Shown: positions 34,262-44,079, counted from the stretch's first letter. The stretch is 64,000 nt of DNA from Chryseobacterium endalhagicum (GCF_016745235.1 NZ_JAELVM010000002.1:682001-746000); one strand, 5' to 3'. Numbers and translations: made by a program. Notes: a model not told the origin generated them from the sequence alone.

Positions 34262-35530
34262 TTATTTTTCTAAAATCATCGTTACTCCCTGTCCGCGGGC
34301 GGCACAAATAGAGATAAATCCTTTTCCGCTGCCTTTTTCGTGGAGTAATTTGGCCAGGGTTCCGATAATTCTTCCTCCTGTGGCTGCAAAAGGATGGGCT
34401 GCTGCGAGACTTCCGCCTTTTACATTCAGTTTATCCCTGTCAATTTTTCCCAACGCTTTTTCAAGTCCGAATTTTTTAGCCAGATCATCGTTTTCCCAGA
34501 TCTTGATCGTTGCGAGAACCTGTGCTGCAAAGGCTTCGTGAATTTCGTAATAATCGAAATCTTCCAGGCTCATTCCTGCTTTCTTCAGCATTCTGTCTGC
34601 GGCAAAAACGGGAGCCAGCAATAGGTTTTGTTTGTTTTCAACATATTCTATTCCTGCTAGTTCGGAAAAAGTGATGTAGGCCAGAATGGGAAGACCATTG
34701 GCATGAGCCCATTCTTCACTGGCCAGCAATACCGAAGAAGCCCCATCCGTAAATGGCGTTGAATTTCCGGCCGTAAGCGTTCCGTTCTCTTTATCAAAAG
34801 CAGGTTTCAATTGGGAAAGCTTTTCAAGGCTGGTATCCCTGCGGAAATTATTGTCCTGATTTAAACCAAATGCAGGAATAATCATATCATCAAAGAATCC
34901 TTCATCATAAGCTTTGGCCATATTCCTGTGGCTTTTGAAAGCCAGCTCGTCCTGTTCTTCACGGGGAATCTCATAATATTTAGCTGTGATTTCCGTATGT
35001 CCGCCCATAACCAGACCTGTTTTCGGCTCCTGTCCTTTGTAGGGAACCGGCATCCAGTCTTTCAGTTTTGGGCTTAAAAGCTGCTTTAATTTTCCAAATA
35101 CTGATTTCTCTTTATTGGCTTTTAACAAGGCTTTTCGAAGTCTCGGCGCAGATTCAAACGGAATGTTGCTCATGGCTTCAACACCGCAGGCAATACCGCT
35201 CTCAATTTGTCCTAAAGCAATTTTATTCCCGATATAAACAGCGGCTTCAATCCCGGTATCACAGGCCTGTTGAAGATCGCATGCAGGAGTAGCAGGATCC
35301 AGAGCTGTGTTCATTACGGATTCCCGGATGAGGTTGCTTTCCGAAATATGTTTGATAACTGCACCGCCAGCCACTTCACCAAGGAGTTTTCCCTGCAGAT
35401 GGTATTTGTTGATAAGTCCGTTAAGAGAAGCCACCAGAAGTTCCTGATTATCCAGATCTGCATAGGCTGTATTTACCCTTGCAAAAGGAATTCTGCTGTA
35501 TCCTACGATAGCCACTTTTTTTGTTTCCAT
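34262..35530 (-). CDS. Acetyl-CoA C-acyltransferase (thiolase)
   Basis: 422 residues. The nucleophile is Cys90 (DLQQACDTG, also Cys84 nearby). EIHEAFAAQ and the C-terminal CAARGQG supply the His and second Cys of the thiolase active site; GGSLAAAHPFAATGGRI is the usual substrate loop. Closest in style to FadI/FadA degradative thiolases. It starts 11 bp after the TetR gene stop. Direction (breakdown or synthesis) cannot be told from sequence. Confidence 0.9.
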   Translation of the reverse strand: METKKVAIVGYSRIPFARVNTAYADLDNQELLVASLNGLINKYHLQGKLLGEVAGGAVIKHISESNLIRESVMNTALDPATPACDLQQACDTGIEAAVYIGNKIALGQIESGIACGVEAMSNIPFESAPRLRKALLKANKEKSVFGKLKQLLSPKLKDWMPVPYKGQEPKTGLVMGGHTEITAKYYEIPREEQDELAFKSHRNMAKAYDEGFFDDMIIPAFGLNQDNNFRRDTSLEKLSQLKPAFDKENGTLTAGNSTPFTDGASSVLLASEEWAHANGLPILAYITFSELAGIEYVENKQNLLLAPVFAADRMLKKAGMSLEDFDYYEIHEAFAAQVLATIKIWENDDLAKKFGLEKALGKIDRDKLNVKGGSLAAAHPFAATGGRIIGTLAKLLHEKGSGKGFISICAARGQGVTMILEK

Positions 35531-35541
35531 AATTGAAAAAT

Positions 35542-36147
35542 TTATGAGGAAAGTATTTTTAATTCTTTATCGATCATGAATACGATTCTGTCCAGGGCAC
35601 AATGAAGATATTGATCATCTCCTGTTGTTTTGGACAGCAGTATGCCGCCTTCTACAAGCATAATGAAGAGCGATCCGTACTGATCTGCATCTCTATCCTG
35701 ATGTATTTCTCCGTTTTTCTGTCCATCAATGATCACGAAAGTTATTTTTTTGATCCAGCCTTTAAAAGATTCGGTGACCTGCTTTTTCAGATCAGGAAAA
35801 GTATCATCCGCTTCCGTGGCTGCATTCATCAGAGGACAGCCTCCGTTTTCAAAGACTGCTTTCCAGTTCTTTCTGTAAAAACTGACGAAAGCATACAGTT
35901 TGTCTATCGTAGTGGGAAACTCTTCGCTTAAAGACCTCGTCATGTTTTTTACAAGCAGACTGGCATTGTATTTATAGACCTCAAGGGCAACTTCGTCTTT
36001 ATTCTCAAAATTCCCATAAATGCTTCCTTTGGTAAGGCCTGTAGCTTCCGTGATGTCGGATAAAGACGTAGACGTATAGCCTTTGGTATTAAACAAAGAA
36101 GCTGTTTTCTCAATGATGAACTGTTTGGTCTTTTCTGCTTTCGACAT
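35542..36147 (-). CDS. TetR family transcriptional regulator
   Basis: 201 residues. The N-terminal helix-turn-helix is clear (TSTSLSDITEATGLTKGSIYGNF, about 25-47). The C-terminal ligand domain contains GGCPLMNAATEADD, as in the AcuR/TetR_C_6-like group. First gene of the operon and probably autoregulatory: a perfect palindrome overlaps its promoter at 36179-36202. Confidence 0.9.
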   Translation of the reverse strand: MSKAEKTKQFIIEKTASLFNTKGYTSTSLSDITEATGLTKGSIYGNFENKDEVALEVYKYNASLLVKNMTRSLSEEFPTTIDKLYAFVSFYRKNWKAVFENGGCPLMNAATEADDTFPDLKKQVTESFKGWIKKITFVIIDGQKNGEIHQDRDADQYGSLFIMLVEGGILLSKTTGDDQYLHCALDRIVFMIDKELKILSS

Positions 36148-36167
36148 TTAAGGATCTAATTTCTATG

Positions 36168-36202
36168 CAAATATACGAAAAATATACCGATTGGTATATT
36201 TT
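36168..36202 (-). promoter_or_regulatory. TetR operator and promoter
   Basis: AAAATATACC-GATT-GGTATATTTT is a perfect 10-bp inverted repeat (36179-36202) immediately upstream of TATATTTG (36168-36175, minus strand). A repressor bound there would cover the -33 region. Confidence 0.75.
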
Positions 36203-36239
36203 ATTTTAAAACGGTCTGCCTTGCCTTAACAAATAAGTT

Positions 36240-36465
36240 GTTGAAAAGGCTCTACCACAAAAGGAACAAAAGTTTTAAGACACTTAAGTTAATATGAAGT
36301 TTAAAATCATTTGGTTAAAGAAGATCACTTAAGTTTTTTGAAAATCTCTGATTGTCTTGAATTATGGGATTTCTAATTAAATCTGTGAAATCAGCGTGAT
36401 CTGCGGGAAACACTTTTCTGCTTAATGTGAAAATTTCAGATAAAATGTTTTCACCAAAAAAATAA
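36240..36465. repeat. Gene-free gap with dispersed repeat words
   Basis: No gene seen. ACCACAAAAGGAACAAAAG followed by CACTTAAG (about 36251-36290) matches the end of the MITE-like element at 30282-30469; AAATCTGTGAAATCAGCG near 36380 belongs to the word family seen at 23350 and 26764. Confidence 0.5.
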
Positions 36466-36591
36466 ACCATTAAGATTTTTTAAGCAGTGAAGAATAGTTA
36501 AGAATCCGCCAGCGGATATAAGAAATTGTAGTTAAAAATATCATTTGATATTCCCTTAACCTTTATTGATCACTTAAAAAAACTTAATGGT
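36466..36591. mobile_element. MITE-like element with 19-bp inverted ends
   Basis: ACCATTAAGATTTTTTAAG (36466-36484) and its inverted copy (36573-36591) match at 18 of 19 positions. The interior contains a small hairpin ATCCGC-CA-GCGGAT and no ORF. Confidence 0.55.
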
Positions 36592-36609
36592 TCAATAAGA
36601 ATTTTGCTG

Positions 36610-37029
36610 TTATTGAGCTAAAGTAGCATTCAAAGTAATTTCAAAGTTGAAAGCCGCACTCACCGGACATCCTTCCTCTGCAATTTTTGCATATTTCTGA
36701 AATTCCTCATCTGAGATTCCCGGTACTTTTGCAGTAAGTGTCAGTTCAGATTTCGTAATTTTTCCGATGCTTGGGTCCAGGGTGATTACGGATGATGTTT
36801 TTAATTCTTCCGGTGTAAAGCCAGCCTGGGAAAGTTCAGCGCTTAGCTTCATCGTGAAACATCCCGCGTGTGCTGCTGCCAATAATTCTTCAGGGTTTGT
36901 TCCTACACCGTCAGCAAAACGGCTGTTGAAAGAATACTGGGTTTCGTTTAAAGTAGTGCTTTGAGTGGTTAAATGTCCTTTACCTTCTTTGATAGTACCG
37001 TTCCAAACGGCTGTTGCGTTACGTCTCAT
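36610..37029 (-). CDS. OsmC family peroxidase
   Basis: 139 residues from ATG at 37029 (MRRNATAVWNG), preferred over the 16-residue-longer frame. The two redox cysteines are Cys57 (HAGCFTM) and Cys121 (EEGCPVS). OsmC proteins reduce organic hydroperoxides in the cytoplasm with a thiol cycle. It lies downstream of, and co-oriented with, an AraC regulator, but has its own promoter box. Confidence 0.92.
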   Translation of the reverse strand: MRRNATAVWNGTIKEGKGHLTTQSTTLNETQYSFNSRFADGVGTNPEELLAAAHAGCFTMKLSAELSQAGFTPEELKTSSVITLDPSIGKITKSELTLTAKVPGISDEEFQKYAKIAEEGCPVSAAFNFEITLNATLAQ

Positions 37030-37074
37030 AATGTTTGATTTTTTGTTATTGTTAATATATTGATTTTGATGATA

Positions 37075-37082
37075 CAAAGATA
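37075..37082 (-). promoter_or_regulatory. -7 box of osmC-like gene
   Basis: TATCTTTG on the minus strand, 45 bp before the chosen start. Confidence 0.5.
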
Positions 37083-37118
37083 TAATGGCTGCAGGGCGGA
37101 TTCAATAGATAAAAAGGA

Positions 37119-37985
37119 TTAAATATTGTACTTTTTTCCCGAAGTGTAATTTTTTTTGAAATTGTAAGGAGTGTTTCCTGTTTTATTGCTGAAAAGCCTG
37201 TTAAAATAAGCGGGATCTTCATAGCCAAGGTCGTAGGCAATTTCTTTAACGGGTTTGTCTGTGTAAAAAAGGAGCCTTTTGGCTTCCAGTAAAATTCTGT
37301 TGATGATCAGCTGGTTGGGAGATTCCAGATTAAGGTTTTTAAACTTGTGGGTTAATGTTTTTGGAGCTATGTGAAGGAGTTCTGCATATTCGGCGACATT
37401 ATGTTTTTCTCTGAAATGAATTTCCAGATAGCGGCTAAAATCTCTGAAAACATCCAGTTCGTTGCCGGGAATTTTGATGGTGCTATTTTCAAGATGCTGT
37501 TTTTTCCAGTTTCTGGTCGCCCGGATGATGATCTGTTTCACATAGGTTCTGATCATTTCTTCAGCAGAAGAATCTTTCCACTCCAGTTCATCTTTTATAT
37601 GCTGGAATAAATTTTTAATGTCGGAAGTTTCTTTGTCGCTCAATTCTACAAAAGGAATTTCGAATACATTATGGAAAAGAAGTCCGTCACAAGCTACTTC
37701 TTTGTCGTGAATCTGGATGCAGTAAAAATCCCGGTTGTAATACAGCAGCATGGCTTCCTCTTTCCCTTTTTCGATCTTCAGATGCTGGCTGGTGAGAAAG
37801 AAGAGGGAAGGTTTAGACACTTTATAATGATTAAAATCTACGGTAAGTTCATAGCCTTCCGGGATAAAAAGGATCTTGATATCAGATCTGAACTGAGTTC
37901 CGTTAACGGCCTCCAAATTTTTTTCGGAGAATATTTCAAATCCCAGTTTTTTATAGTGATCTTCAAAAATCAGCTGCCCGTGCAT
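37119..37985 (-). CDS. AraC family transcriptional regulator
   Basis: 288 residues. The N-terminal part is a cupin-like sensor; the C-terminal ~95 residues carry two helix-turn-helix units (VAEYAELLHIAPKTLTHKF and VKEIAYDLGYEDPAYFNRLF). Its neighbour 89 bp downstream is the OsmC peroxidase, a possible target. Cytoplasmic. Confidence 0.88.
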   Translation of the reverse strand: MHGQLIFEDHYKKLGFEIFSEKNLEAVNGTQFRSDIKILFIPEGYELTVDFNHYKVSKPSLFFLTSQHLKIEKGKEEAMLLYYNRDFYCIQIHDKEVACDGLLFHNVFEIPFVELSDKETSDIKNLFQHIKDELEWKDSSAEEMIRTYVKQIIIRATRNWKKQHLENSTIKIPGNELDVFRDFSRYLEIHFREKHNVAEYAELLHIAPKTLTHKFKNLNLESPNQLIINRILLEAKRLLFYTDKPVKEIAYDLGYEDPAYFNRLFSNKTGNTPYNFKKNYTSGKKYNI

Positions 37986-38241
37986 AGTATTACTTTAGTT
38001 TAAAGGTACAAAAAAGAAAGTTTTGACCATATTAATAAATGGAATACATATCTTTAAAAGATGGTTTTTATTAAATAGTCAGGCCTTTTATTATCCATAA
38101 TAGGGTTTATTTTACTTTTCGATTTCAATTTTTAATCAAAATCACAGAAAAAATAAAAATTATATATTAGTTGATTGGTTTTTTATCAATTTTGTAAAAC
38201 ATACCGTATTGAATTATAAACTTAATTTCTTCAAAGATTAG

Positions 38242-39120
38242 ATGAGCAAGCTAGAGAATATTTTGAGAGAAATAACTCCATTATCTCCCGAGGACAGTTT
38301 TCTTGTATTCGACAGGATAAAGACATCTTTTGATTTTCCATATCATTATCATCCGGAAATCGAGATCAATTTTATCATCAAAGGAAAGGGATACCGGAGA
38401 TTGATCGGGGATCACACAGGAGAGATCGGCGATATTGAACTGGTTTTGGTAGGCCCGAATCTGCCACACTGCTGGGCAAACTATAAGTGTAAGAACAAAA
38501 AGACCCACGAGATCACCGTACAGTTCAACCAGGATTTTTTTAACCAGTCTATGATGGATAAGAATATTCTGAAACCGATCAGCAATCTGATGAAGGAATC
38601 AATACGGGGAATATTATTTTCGCAGGAAACGGCGGAAAAGCTAAAGGATTCTTTTCTGAATTTATCCAAAATGAGCAGCTTTGAATCATTCATTGAGATC
38701 ATGAAGATTCTGAATGAACTGGCTGTTGCTGAAGATAAAACCCTTCTGTCCTCTTACAGCATAGAGCTCGAAACCTTTGCCGATAATGATAAAATGAAGA
38801 TCGTGCATGATTTTGTCCATAAGAATTTTGAAAGTAAAATCACACTCCATGATGCCGCTTCACTGATCAATATGAGCAGTGTAACGTTCAACAGGTTTAT
38901 CAAAAAAAGAACAGGAAAAACGTTTGTGAATTATCTGAACGAAATCAGGATCAGTTATGCCGCAAGATGGCTGATGGAAAAGAACCTGACCGTTTTTGAA
39001 ACTGCTTTTGAAGCTGGTTTTAATAATATTGCAAACTTCAATAAAGTTTTTAAATCTATCAAAAAAACAACACCTACCGAATTTAAAGAACTTTTTAAAG
39101 GCGTAAAAAAAATCGAGTAA
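38242..39120 (+). CDS. AraC family regulator next to the glycan locus
   Basis: 292 residues. An N-terminal cupin sensor (FPYHYHPEIEINFIIKGKG, with a later PHCW) precedes a C-terminal AraC domain (LHDAASLINMSSVTFNRFI and FETAFEAGFNNIANFNKVF). It lies 399 bp before the SusC gene in the same direction with a terminator between, so it is a plausible regulator of the N-glycan locus. No SusR-type or anti-sigma regulator is seen, which makes this the best local candidate. Confidence 0.85.
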   Translation: MSKLENILREITPLSPEDSFLVFDRIKTSFDFPYHYHPEIEINFIIKGKGYRRLIGDHTGEIGDIELVLVGPNLPHCWANYKCKNKKTHEITVQFNQDFFNQSMMDKNILKPISNLMKESIRGILFSQETAEKLKDSFLNLSKMSSFESFIEIMKILNELAVAEDKTLLSSYSIELETFADNDKMKIVHDFVHKNFESKITLHDAASLINMSSVTFNRFIKKRTGKTFVNYLNEIRISYAARWLMEKNLTVFETAFEAGFNNIANFNKVFKSIKKTTPTEFKELFKGVKKIE

Positions 39121-39154
39121 TATTTTTATTTTGAACTTATTGCTTAATGATATG

Positions 39155-39182
39155 ATCCGGATCAATTGATCCGGATTTTTTA
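39155..39182 (+). terminator. Terminator after AraC regulator
   Basis: ATCCGGATCAA/TTGATCCGGAT, perfect 22-bp palindrome, followed by a T-run. Confidence 0.7.
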
Positions 39183-39368
39183 ATAAATACAGGGGCAGGT
39201 TTTGATCAATAAGTGTTAAAAATGTACTATAAATACTCAATATAAATAAAAGTTCGAATCCTTATACCGTCCTGCAAATCAATGAGTAATCACGGGGCTG
39301 TGAAAAGACCTGAAAAAATAATATCGTTTTATGATAAAATAACATTATATCTGACTGTTAACAAAATT

Positions 39369-39376
39369 TAGATTTG
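39369..39376 (+). promoter_or_regulatory. Candidate promoter of the glycan locus
   Basis: TAGATTTG fits TAnnTTTG. It is the best box found in the 337-bp gene-free stretch after the terminator and leaves a leader of about 135 nt before susC. Confidence 0.4.
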
Positions 39377-39519
39377 CTAATATGAATTAAATCTTAACAA
39401 AACTTTAATTATTTGATGCAAATATTGCAGAAAAATGAAGATAAATCTCGTTTTAAAAACTAAACAATATTTAGAGTGATGTAATTGATTCTCAAATAAA
39501 TCTTAATAAAACTAACCTT

Positions 39520-42417
39520 ATGAGAAAAACTGTTATACCGGTTTTATTAGCTATTTCCTTATCCGCCTACGCACAGGAAACAAAACAGGCAGATACTGCT
39601 AAAACAACCAAGATAGAAGAGGTGGTTGTTACTTCTTTGGGGATAAAAAGGCAGGCGCGTTCCCTTACGTACTCCAGCCAGCAGATCGGTGGGGATGAAT
39701 TGACAGAAGTAAAAACACCCAATCTTTTAAATTCAATCAACGGAAAGGTTTCCAACGTACAGATTAACAAGACCAATGGTGGGGTTGGTGGATCGGTGAG
39801 GGTTGTTATGAGGGGTGATAAATCAACAAGAAACAGCCAGCCATTATATGTTATTGATGGTATCCCTATTATTAATAACACAAAAGGGCCAAATGTTGAT
39901 TTTTTTGCATCGATGCCTGATACAGGAGATGTATTAAGTTCCATTAATCCTGAAGATATTGAAAGTATTAATTTCCTAAAAGGTGCGTCAGCTGCAGCTT
40001 TGTATGGTGGTGCAGGAGGAAATGGAGCAGTACTGATTGTTACCAAAAAAGGAAAAGCTGGAAGAAGTAGAATATCTTATAACACAAGTTTGACTCTTGA
40101 TAAGGCCTACAGCCTTCCCGAACTACAGCACAGCTATCTGCAGAGTATTCCTTACGATCCTGCAAATGGGCAAACCGGTTCTCAGCAGAGTTGGGGAGTA
40201 AAAGGAGCTTCAAAAGACTATCTTAAAGATTTTTTACAGACGGGAGCTACCTGGGTTAACAACGTTTCCTTTCAATCAGGAAATGAAAAATCCAACAATT
40301 TCTTCTCTATAGGAAATACGACGAATAAAGGAATTATTCCAACATCAGTATTTGATCAGTATAATATTAATTTCAGGAATTCAAGTAAATTTCTGGATGA
40401 TAAGCTGACCTTAGATGCCAATTTTATGGGATCTTTGCAGAACGGTAAAAACAGACTGACTCCGGGTTCTTATTACTCACCATTGGTAAATCTATACTGG
40501 CTGCCCAGAGGTGTTGATTTTGATCAGTTCAGTGGTTCAAATTATTCTTATCTAAACAGCAGCAGGTTGCTTCCTGCTCAAAACTGGTGGGCAATAAAGC
40601 CGGACGGAAGTTTTAGTGTAGAATCTCAAAATCCATATTGGATTCTTAATCAAAACCCGGTTACAACAAAGAATAAAAATCTTTACAGTGCTGCTACGCT
40701 AAGCTATCAGTTGAATCCTTGGTTATCTGCAAGAGTAAGAGGAAATTATAGTTATACTACGTCAGATAGCCAGCGAAATGTGGCTGTATATTCTCTACCT
40801 GTATTATTAGGTGGAAATGATAATGGTAAACTTTATAAAGATGTTGTGGAGACTTCCTCTACTTATGGTGATGCATTGTTAATAGGAAGTCCAAAAATCA
40901 CGGATGATATTTCTTTAGATTTTACTGTGGGAGGAAGTATTAATACCCAAAGGTATACATCAAGCAGTATTGAAAATAATCTTTTAGTAACGGCTAATCT
41001 TTTCACACTGAATAATTTGCAGTGGCCGGGTCAGAATGGGAACGGGATCAGCTATTTGCAGTACAGTACAAAAAAACAGGTGCAGTCTGTTTTTGCAAGT
41101 GCCAATATCGGATATAAAAAATTCTTATACCTTGATGTAACATTTAGAAACGACTGGGACTCCAGTTTGGCTAGTGCCAGCCAAAAATCATTTGACTATG
41201 AATCGGTAGGGGTAAATGCCATTATATCAGAAATTTTTAATCTTCCAAAATCTATTAATTTTTGGAAAATAAGAGGTTCTTACGCAAAAGTTGGGTTAGG
41301 TTTACCTCCTGCTTTTTTAACCAGTTCACAAGTGTATCAGGTAAATGCAGGTACTGTGATCAATCCTGTTTCGTCTCCTGTGACTAATCCTGCCTTTTCA
41401 GACCTTTTTCCTAAGCCTGAACTTAATGAAACGTTTGAAACGGGTACTGAGCTAAGGCTTTTTGATAATCGTTTAACTTTTGATTTTACGTATTACAACT
41501 CAATTGTATCAAATCAGTTGCTGCAAGCCATTGAAATCTCCTCTAACTTAGGATTTGGAACAGGACGATTTGACATCAATGCAGGTAAGATTCAGAATAA
41601 AGGTTTCGAATCCAGTTTATCTTATAAAATATTTGGTGGAGAGAAATTCGGATGGACAACAACTATCAACGCATCTGCAAATAAAAACGTAATTAAGGAG
41701 CTATTTCCTTCCAGTTTAAAGCTGTCGAGTGATAAAACATTTGTGCTTGCAGGTGGTGGATATAACAGACTGAAAGTAGGAGGCTCGTTTGGGGATATTT
41801 ACGGATCAGTATTCAAAAGAGACGGAGAAGGCAGAATAATTGTGGATGCAGATGGCGTACCATTAAGAGATGAAAACCAGGTTCAATATCTTGGGAATCC
41901 AAATCCTAAATTTATTCTTGGTTTCAACAACTCATTTAACATCGGGAAATTAGGAATCAGCTTCCTGATTGATGGTAAATTTGGAGGTAAGGTATTGGGA
42001 TATACCCAAGCTAAAAATGATCAGTTCGGAGTAAGTCAGGCAACAGCAGATGCCCGTGATAATGGAGGAGTAAGCATTCCAAATGCAGTTTATGAAAACG
42101 GAACGCCTTACACGGGATTAACTGACGCTGAAAAATACTATTCAAAAGTATCAGGATCTATTGATGAGCCATATATGTATAAAGCTACAGCAGTACGTCT
42201 GAGACAGGCTTCCATTTCATATACCTTTGATGTTCGTTCAAAATATATGGAAAATGCGACAGTAAGTTTGATCGGAAGCAATCTGTTCTTCCTGTACAAA
42301 GATGCTCCATTTGATCCTGAGCAAGTATCCGGAGTTAATCCTGGAGGTGTAGGAATCGATATGTTTGGAATGCCAATTACCAGATCAGTTGGTCTATCAT
42401 TAAAAGCTAACTTCTAA
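39520..42417 (+). CDS. SusC/RagA-type TonB-linked outer-membrane transporter
   Basis: 965 residues with a signal peptide ending SAYAQ. Residues about 30-45 hold the TonB-box-like start (KIEEVVVTSLGIKRQ), then a plug domain with LYVIDGIPI, IESINFLKGASAAALYG and VLIVTKKGK, and a large beta-barrel ending in VGLSLKANF with terminal Phe. The carboxypeptidase-like regulatory domain common in SusC N-termini is absent. With the SusD lipoprotein 10 bp downstream it should form the SusCD import complex, here probably for mannose-rich N-glycan pieces. Confidence 0.93.
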   Translation: MRKTVIPVLLAISLSAYAQETKQADTAKTTKIEEVVVTSLGIKRQARSLTYSSQQIGGDELTEVKTPNLLNSINGKVSNVQINKTNGGVGGSVRVVMRGDKSTRNSQPLYVIDGIPIINNTKGPNVDFFASMPDTGDVLSSINPEDIESINFLKGASAAALYGGAGGNGAVLIVTKKGKAGRSRISYNTSLTLDKAYSLPELQHSYLQSIPYDPANGQTGSQQSWGVKGASKDYLKDFLQTGATWVNNVSFQSGNEKSNNFFSIGNTTNKGIIPTSVFDQYNINFRNSSKFLDDKLTLDANFMGSLQNGKNRLTPGSYYSPLVNLYWLPRGVDFDQFSGSNYSYLNSSRLLPAQNWWAIKPDGSFSVESQNPYWILNQNPVTTKNKNLYSAATLSYQLNPWLSARVRGNYSYTTSDSQRNVAVYSLPVLLGGNDNGKLYKDVVETSSTYGDALLIGSPKITDDISLDFTVGGSINTQRYTSSSIENNLLVTANLFTLNNLQWPGQNGNGISYLQYSTKKQVQSVFASANIGYKKFLYLDVTFRNDWDSSLASASQKSFDYESVGVNAIISEIFNLPKSINFWKIRGSYAKVGLGLPPAFLTSSQVYQVNAGTVINPVSSPVTNPAFSDLFPKPELNETFETGTELRLFDNRLTFDFTYYNSIVSNQLLQAIEISSNLGFGTGRFDINAGKIQNKGFESSLSYKIFGGEKFGWTTTINASANKNVIKELFPSSLKLSSDKTFVLAGGGYNRLKVGGSFGDIYGSVFKRDGEGRIIVDADGVPLRDENQVQYLGNPNPKFILGFNNSFNIGKLGISFLIDGKFGGKVLGYTQAKNDQFGVSQATADARDNGGVSIPNAVYENGTPYTGLTDAEKYYSKVSGSIDEPYMYKATAVRLRQASISYTFDVRSKYMENATVSLIGSNLFFLYKDAPFDPEQVSGVNPGGVGIDMFGMPITRSVGLSLKANF

Positions 42418-42427
42418 TTTTAACAAA

Positions 42428-44053
42428 ATGAAAATATCTCATATTAAAACGATATCATTCAGTGCCATTATGCTGTTTTCTGCTTTAGGCTGCACGAGTG
42501 AATTTGATAAATATAATCAGGAGTACATCGGAGGGCCTGAAAATTTTAATGCCGATTTTACCCAGATAGTAAATCCGTTAAAATTGATGCAGAGAAATCA
42601 GCAGAGCTCTACCAATTGGATCTATCAGCTGCAAACCAACCTGAATGCAGACATGTTTAGCGGTTTATTCAGCACAGCAACGCCATATAACGGAGGAAGA
42701 AATAACACGACCTATTTTATTATGGATGGCTGGAATGAAAGAATCATGATGACACAGCTGGAGGATGTTTTTGATAAATCAAAAGCTATCAATACTGTGA
42801 TACAAAAAAACTATCCTGGTATTAACTTCAAGGCATCACTTGCTCTGACTAAAATTCTTAAAGTAATTTCTGCCAGTAAAGTATCAGATGCCCATGGCCC
42901 GATTATTTACAGTAAGTTTGAGACGCCGAATTCTGCGGGGATCACTGATTTTGATTCACAACAGGAAGCGTATAACAATTTTATCACAGATCTGACCTCT
43001 GCTATATCAGACCTGCAGCAAACTCCGGGTGTAGAAGATAAGGCGGTCATCACTAAATCAGATCTTATGTATGGGGGAAGTCTTGTAAACTGGGCAAAAT
43101 TGGCCAATTCTTTAAAGTTAAGATTTGCTATGAGAATCAGTTATGCTGATCCTGCTAAATCAAGACTTTATGCAGAACAGGCTTTAGCTTCTCCTGTAGG
43201 ATTTATTGATGAAAACTCTTCAAATGCTCTGATTAATTATGGAGGGGCTTCTCCTCTCAGCGATATTATTTACTCGTGGGGAGATTGTAAAATCGGAGCT
43301 CCGTTAATGGCATATATGAATGGGTTTAATGACCCTAGAAGGTCAGCTTATGCTAAACCTGCTACCGACCCTACTGTAGCCGGACAATACATTGGAATAA
43401 GACAGGGTGTAGACATGGGTGGAAGCAAAGACCGTTATGGAGACTTTTCCCAGCCGATTGCTGCATCTGCTAATGGAGACTATTTTTCCAATAGTAACGG
43501 TAAAAATAAAATATTTACTGCTGCAGAAATCTGGTTCCTAAAAGCGGAAGCAGCTATCAGAGGCTACGCAGGAGCGGGCGATGCAGGAACAAATTATAAC
43601 AAAGGTATCGAAATGTCATTTGCAGAATGGGGGAAAAGCGCAGCGTATGCAGCATACGTGGCAGATGCTACTTCCAAGGAAGCTCCTTATATTGATACTA
43701 AAAATGCTTCAAACAGTATTTTAGCGGGAAGCCCGATGCTAAGTACCATTACAATCAAATGGAATGATGGTGATAATTTCGAAAGAAAATTAGAAAGAAT
43801 CATGACCCAGAAATGGATCGCTATTTATCCTGACGGGGCAGAGGCTTGGGCAGAGCAGAGAAGAACGGGATACCCGATTATTTTCAAAAATGTTCTGAAC
43901 GACAGCCAGGGAACCATCAGTACAGATGCGATGATCAGAAGAATTCCTATCCCAACCAAATACAGAAACAATACCCTGAACTATGCACAAGCCTTACAAT
44001 ATCTTGGAGGCCCGGACACAGGAGGTACCAAGCTATGGTGGGATAAAAAATAA
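42428..44053 (+). CDS. SusD/RagB-type surface lipoprotein
   Basis: 541 residues. The lipobox SALGC places the lipidated Cys at residue 22. The sequence matches the SusD-like group that contains the C-terminal signature WIAIYPDGAEAWAEQRRTGYP and RRIPIPTKYRNN. It serves as the lid and glycan-binding partner of SusC at the cell surface. Confidence 0.92.
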   Translation: MKISHIKTISFSAIMLFSALGCTSEFDKYNQEYIGGPENFNADFTQIVNPLKLMQRNQQSSTNWIYQLQTNLNADMFSGLFSTATPYNGGRNNTTYFIMDGWNERIMMTQLEDVFDKSKAINTVIQKNYPGINFKASLALTKILKVISASKVSDAHGPIIYSKFETPNSAGITDFDSQQEAYNNFITDLTSAISDLQQTPGVEDKAVITKSDLMYGGSLVNWAKLANSLKLRFAMRISYADPAKSRLYAEQALASPVGFIDENSSNALINYGGASPLSDIIYSWGDCKIGAPLMAYMNGFNDPRRSAYAKPATDPTVAGQYIGIRQGVDMGGSKDRYGDFSQPIAASANGDYFSNSNGKNKIFTAAEIWFLKAEAAIRGYAGAGDAGTNYNKGIEMSFAEWGKSAAYAAYVADATSKEAPYIDTKNASNSILAGSPMLSTITIKWNDGDNFERKLERIMTQKWIAIYPDGAEAWAEQRRTGYPIIFKNVLNDSQGTISTDAMIRRIPIPTKYRNNTLNYAQALQYLGGPDTGGTKLWWDKK

Positions 44054-44079
44054 TAATTTTAAGCAGACATTAAAAGATA

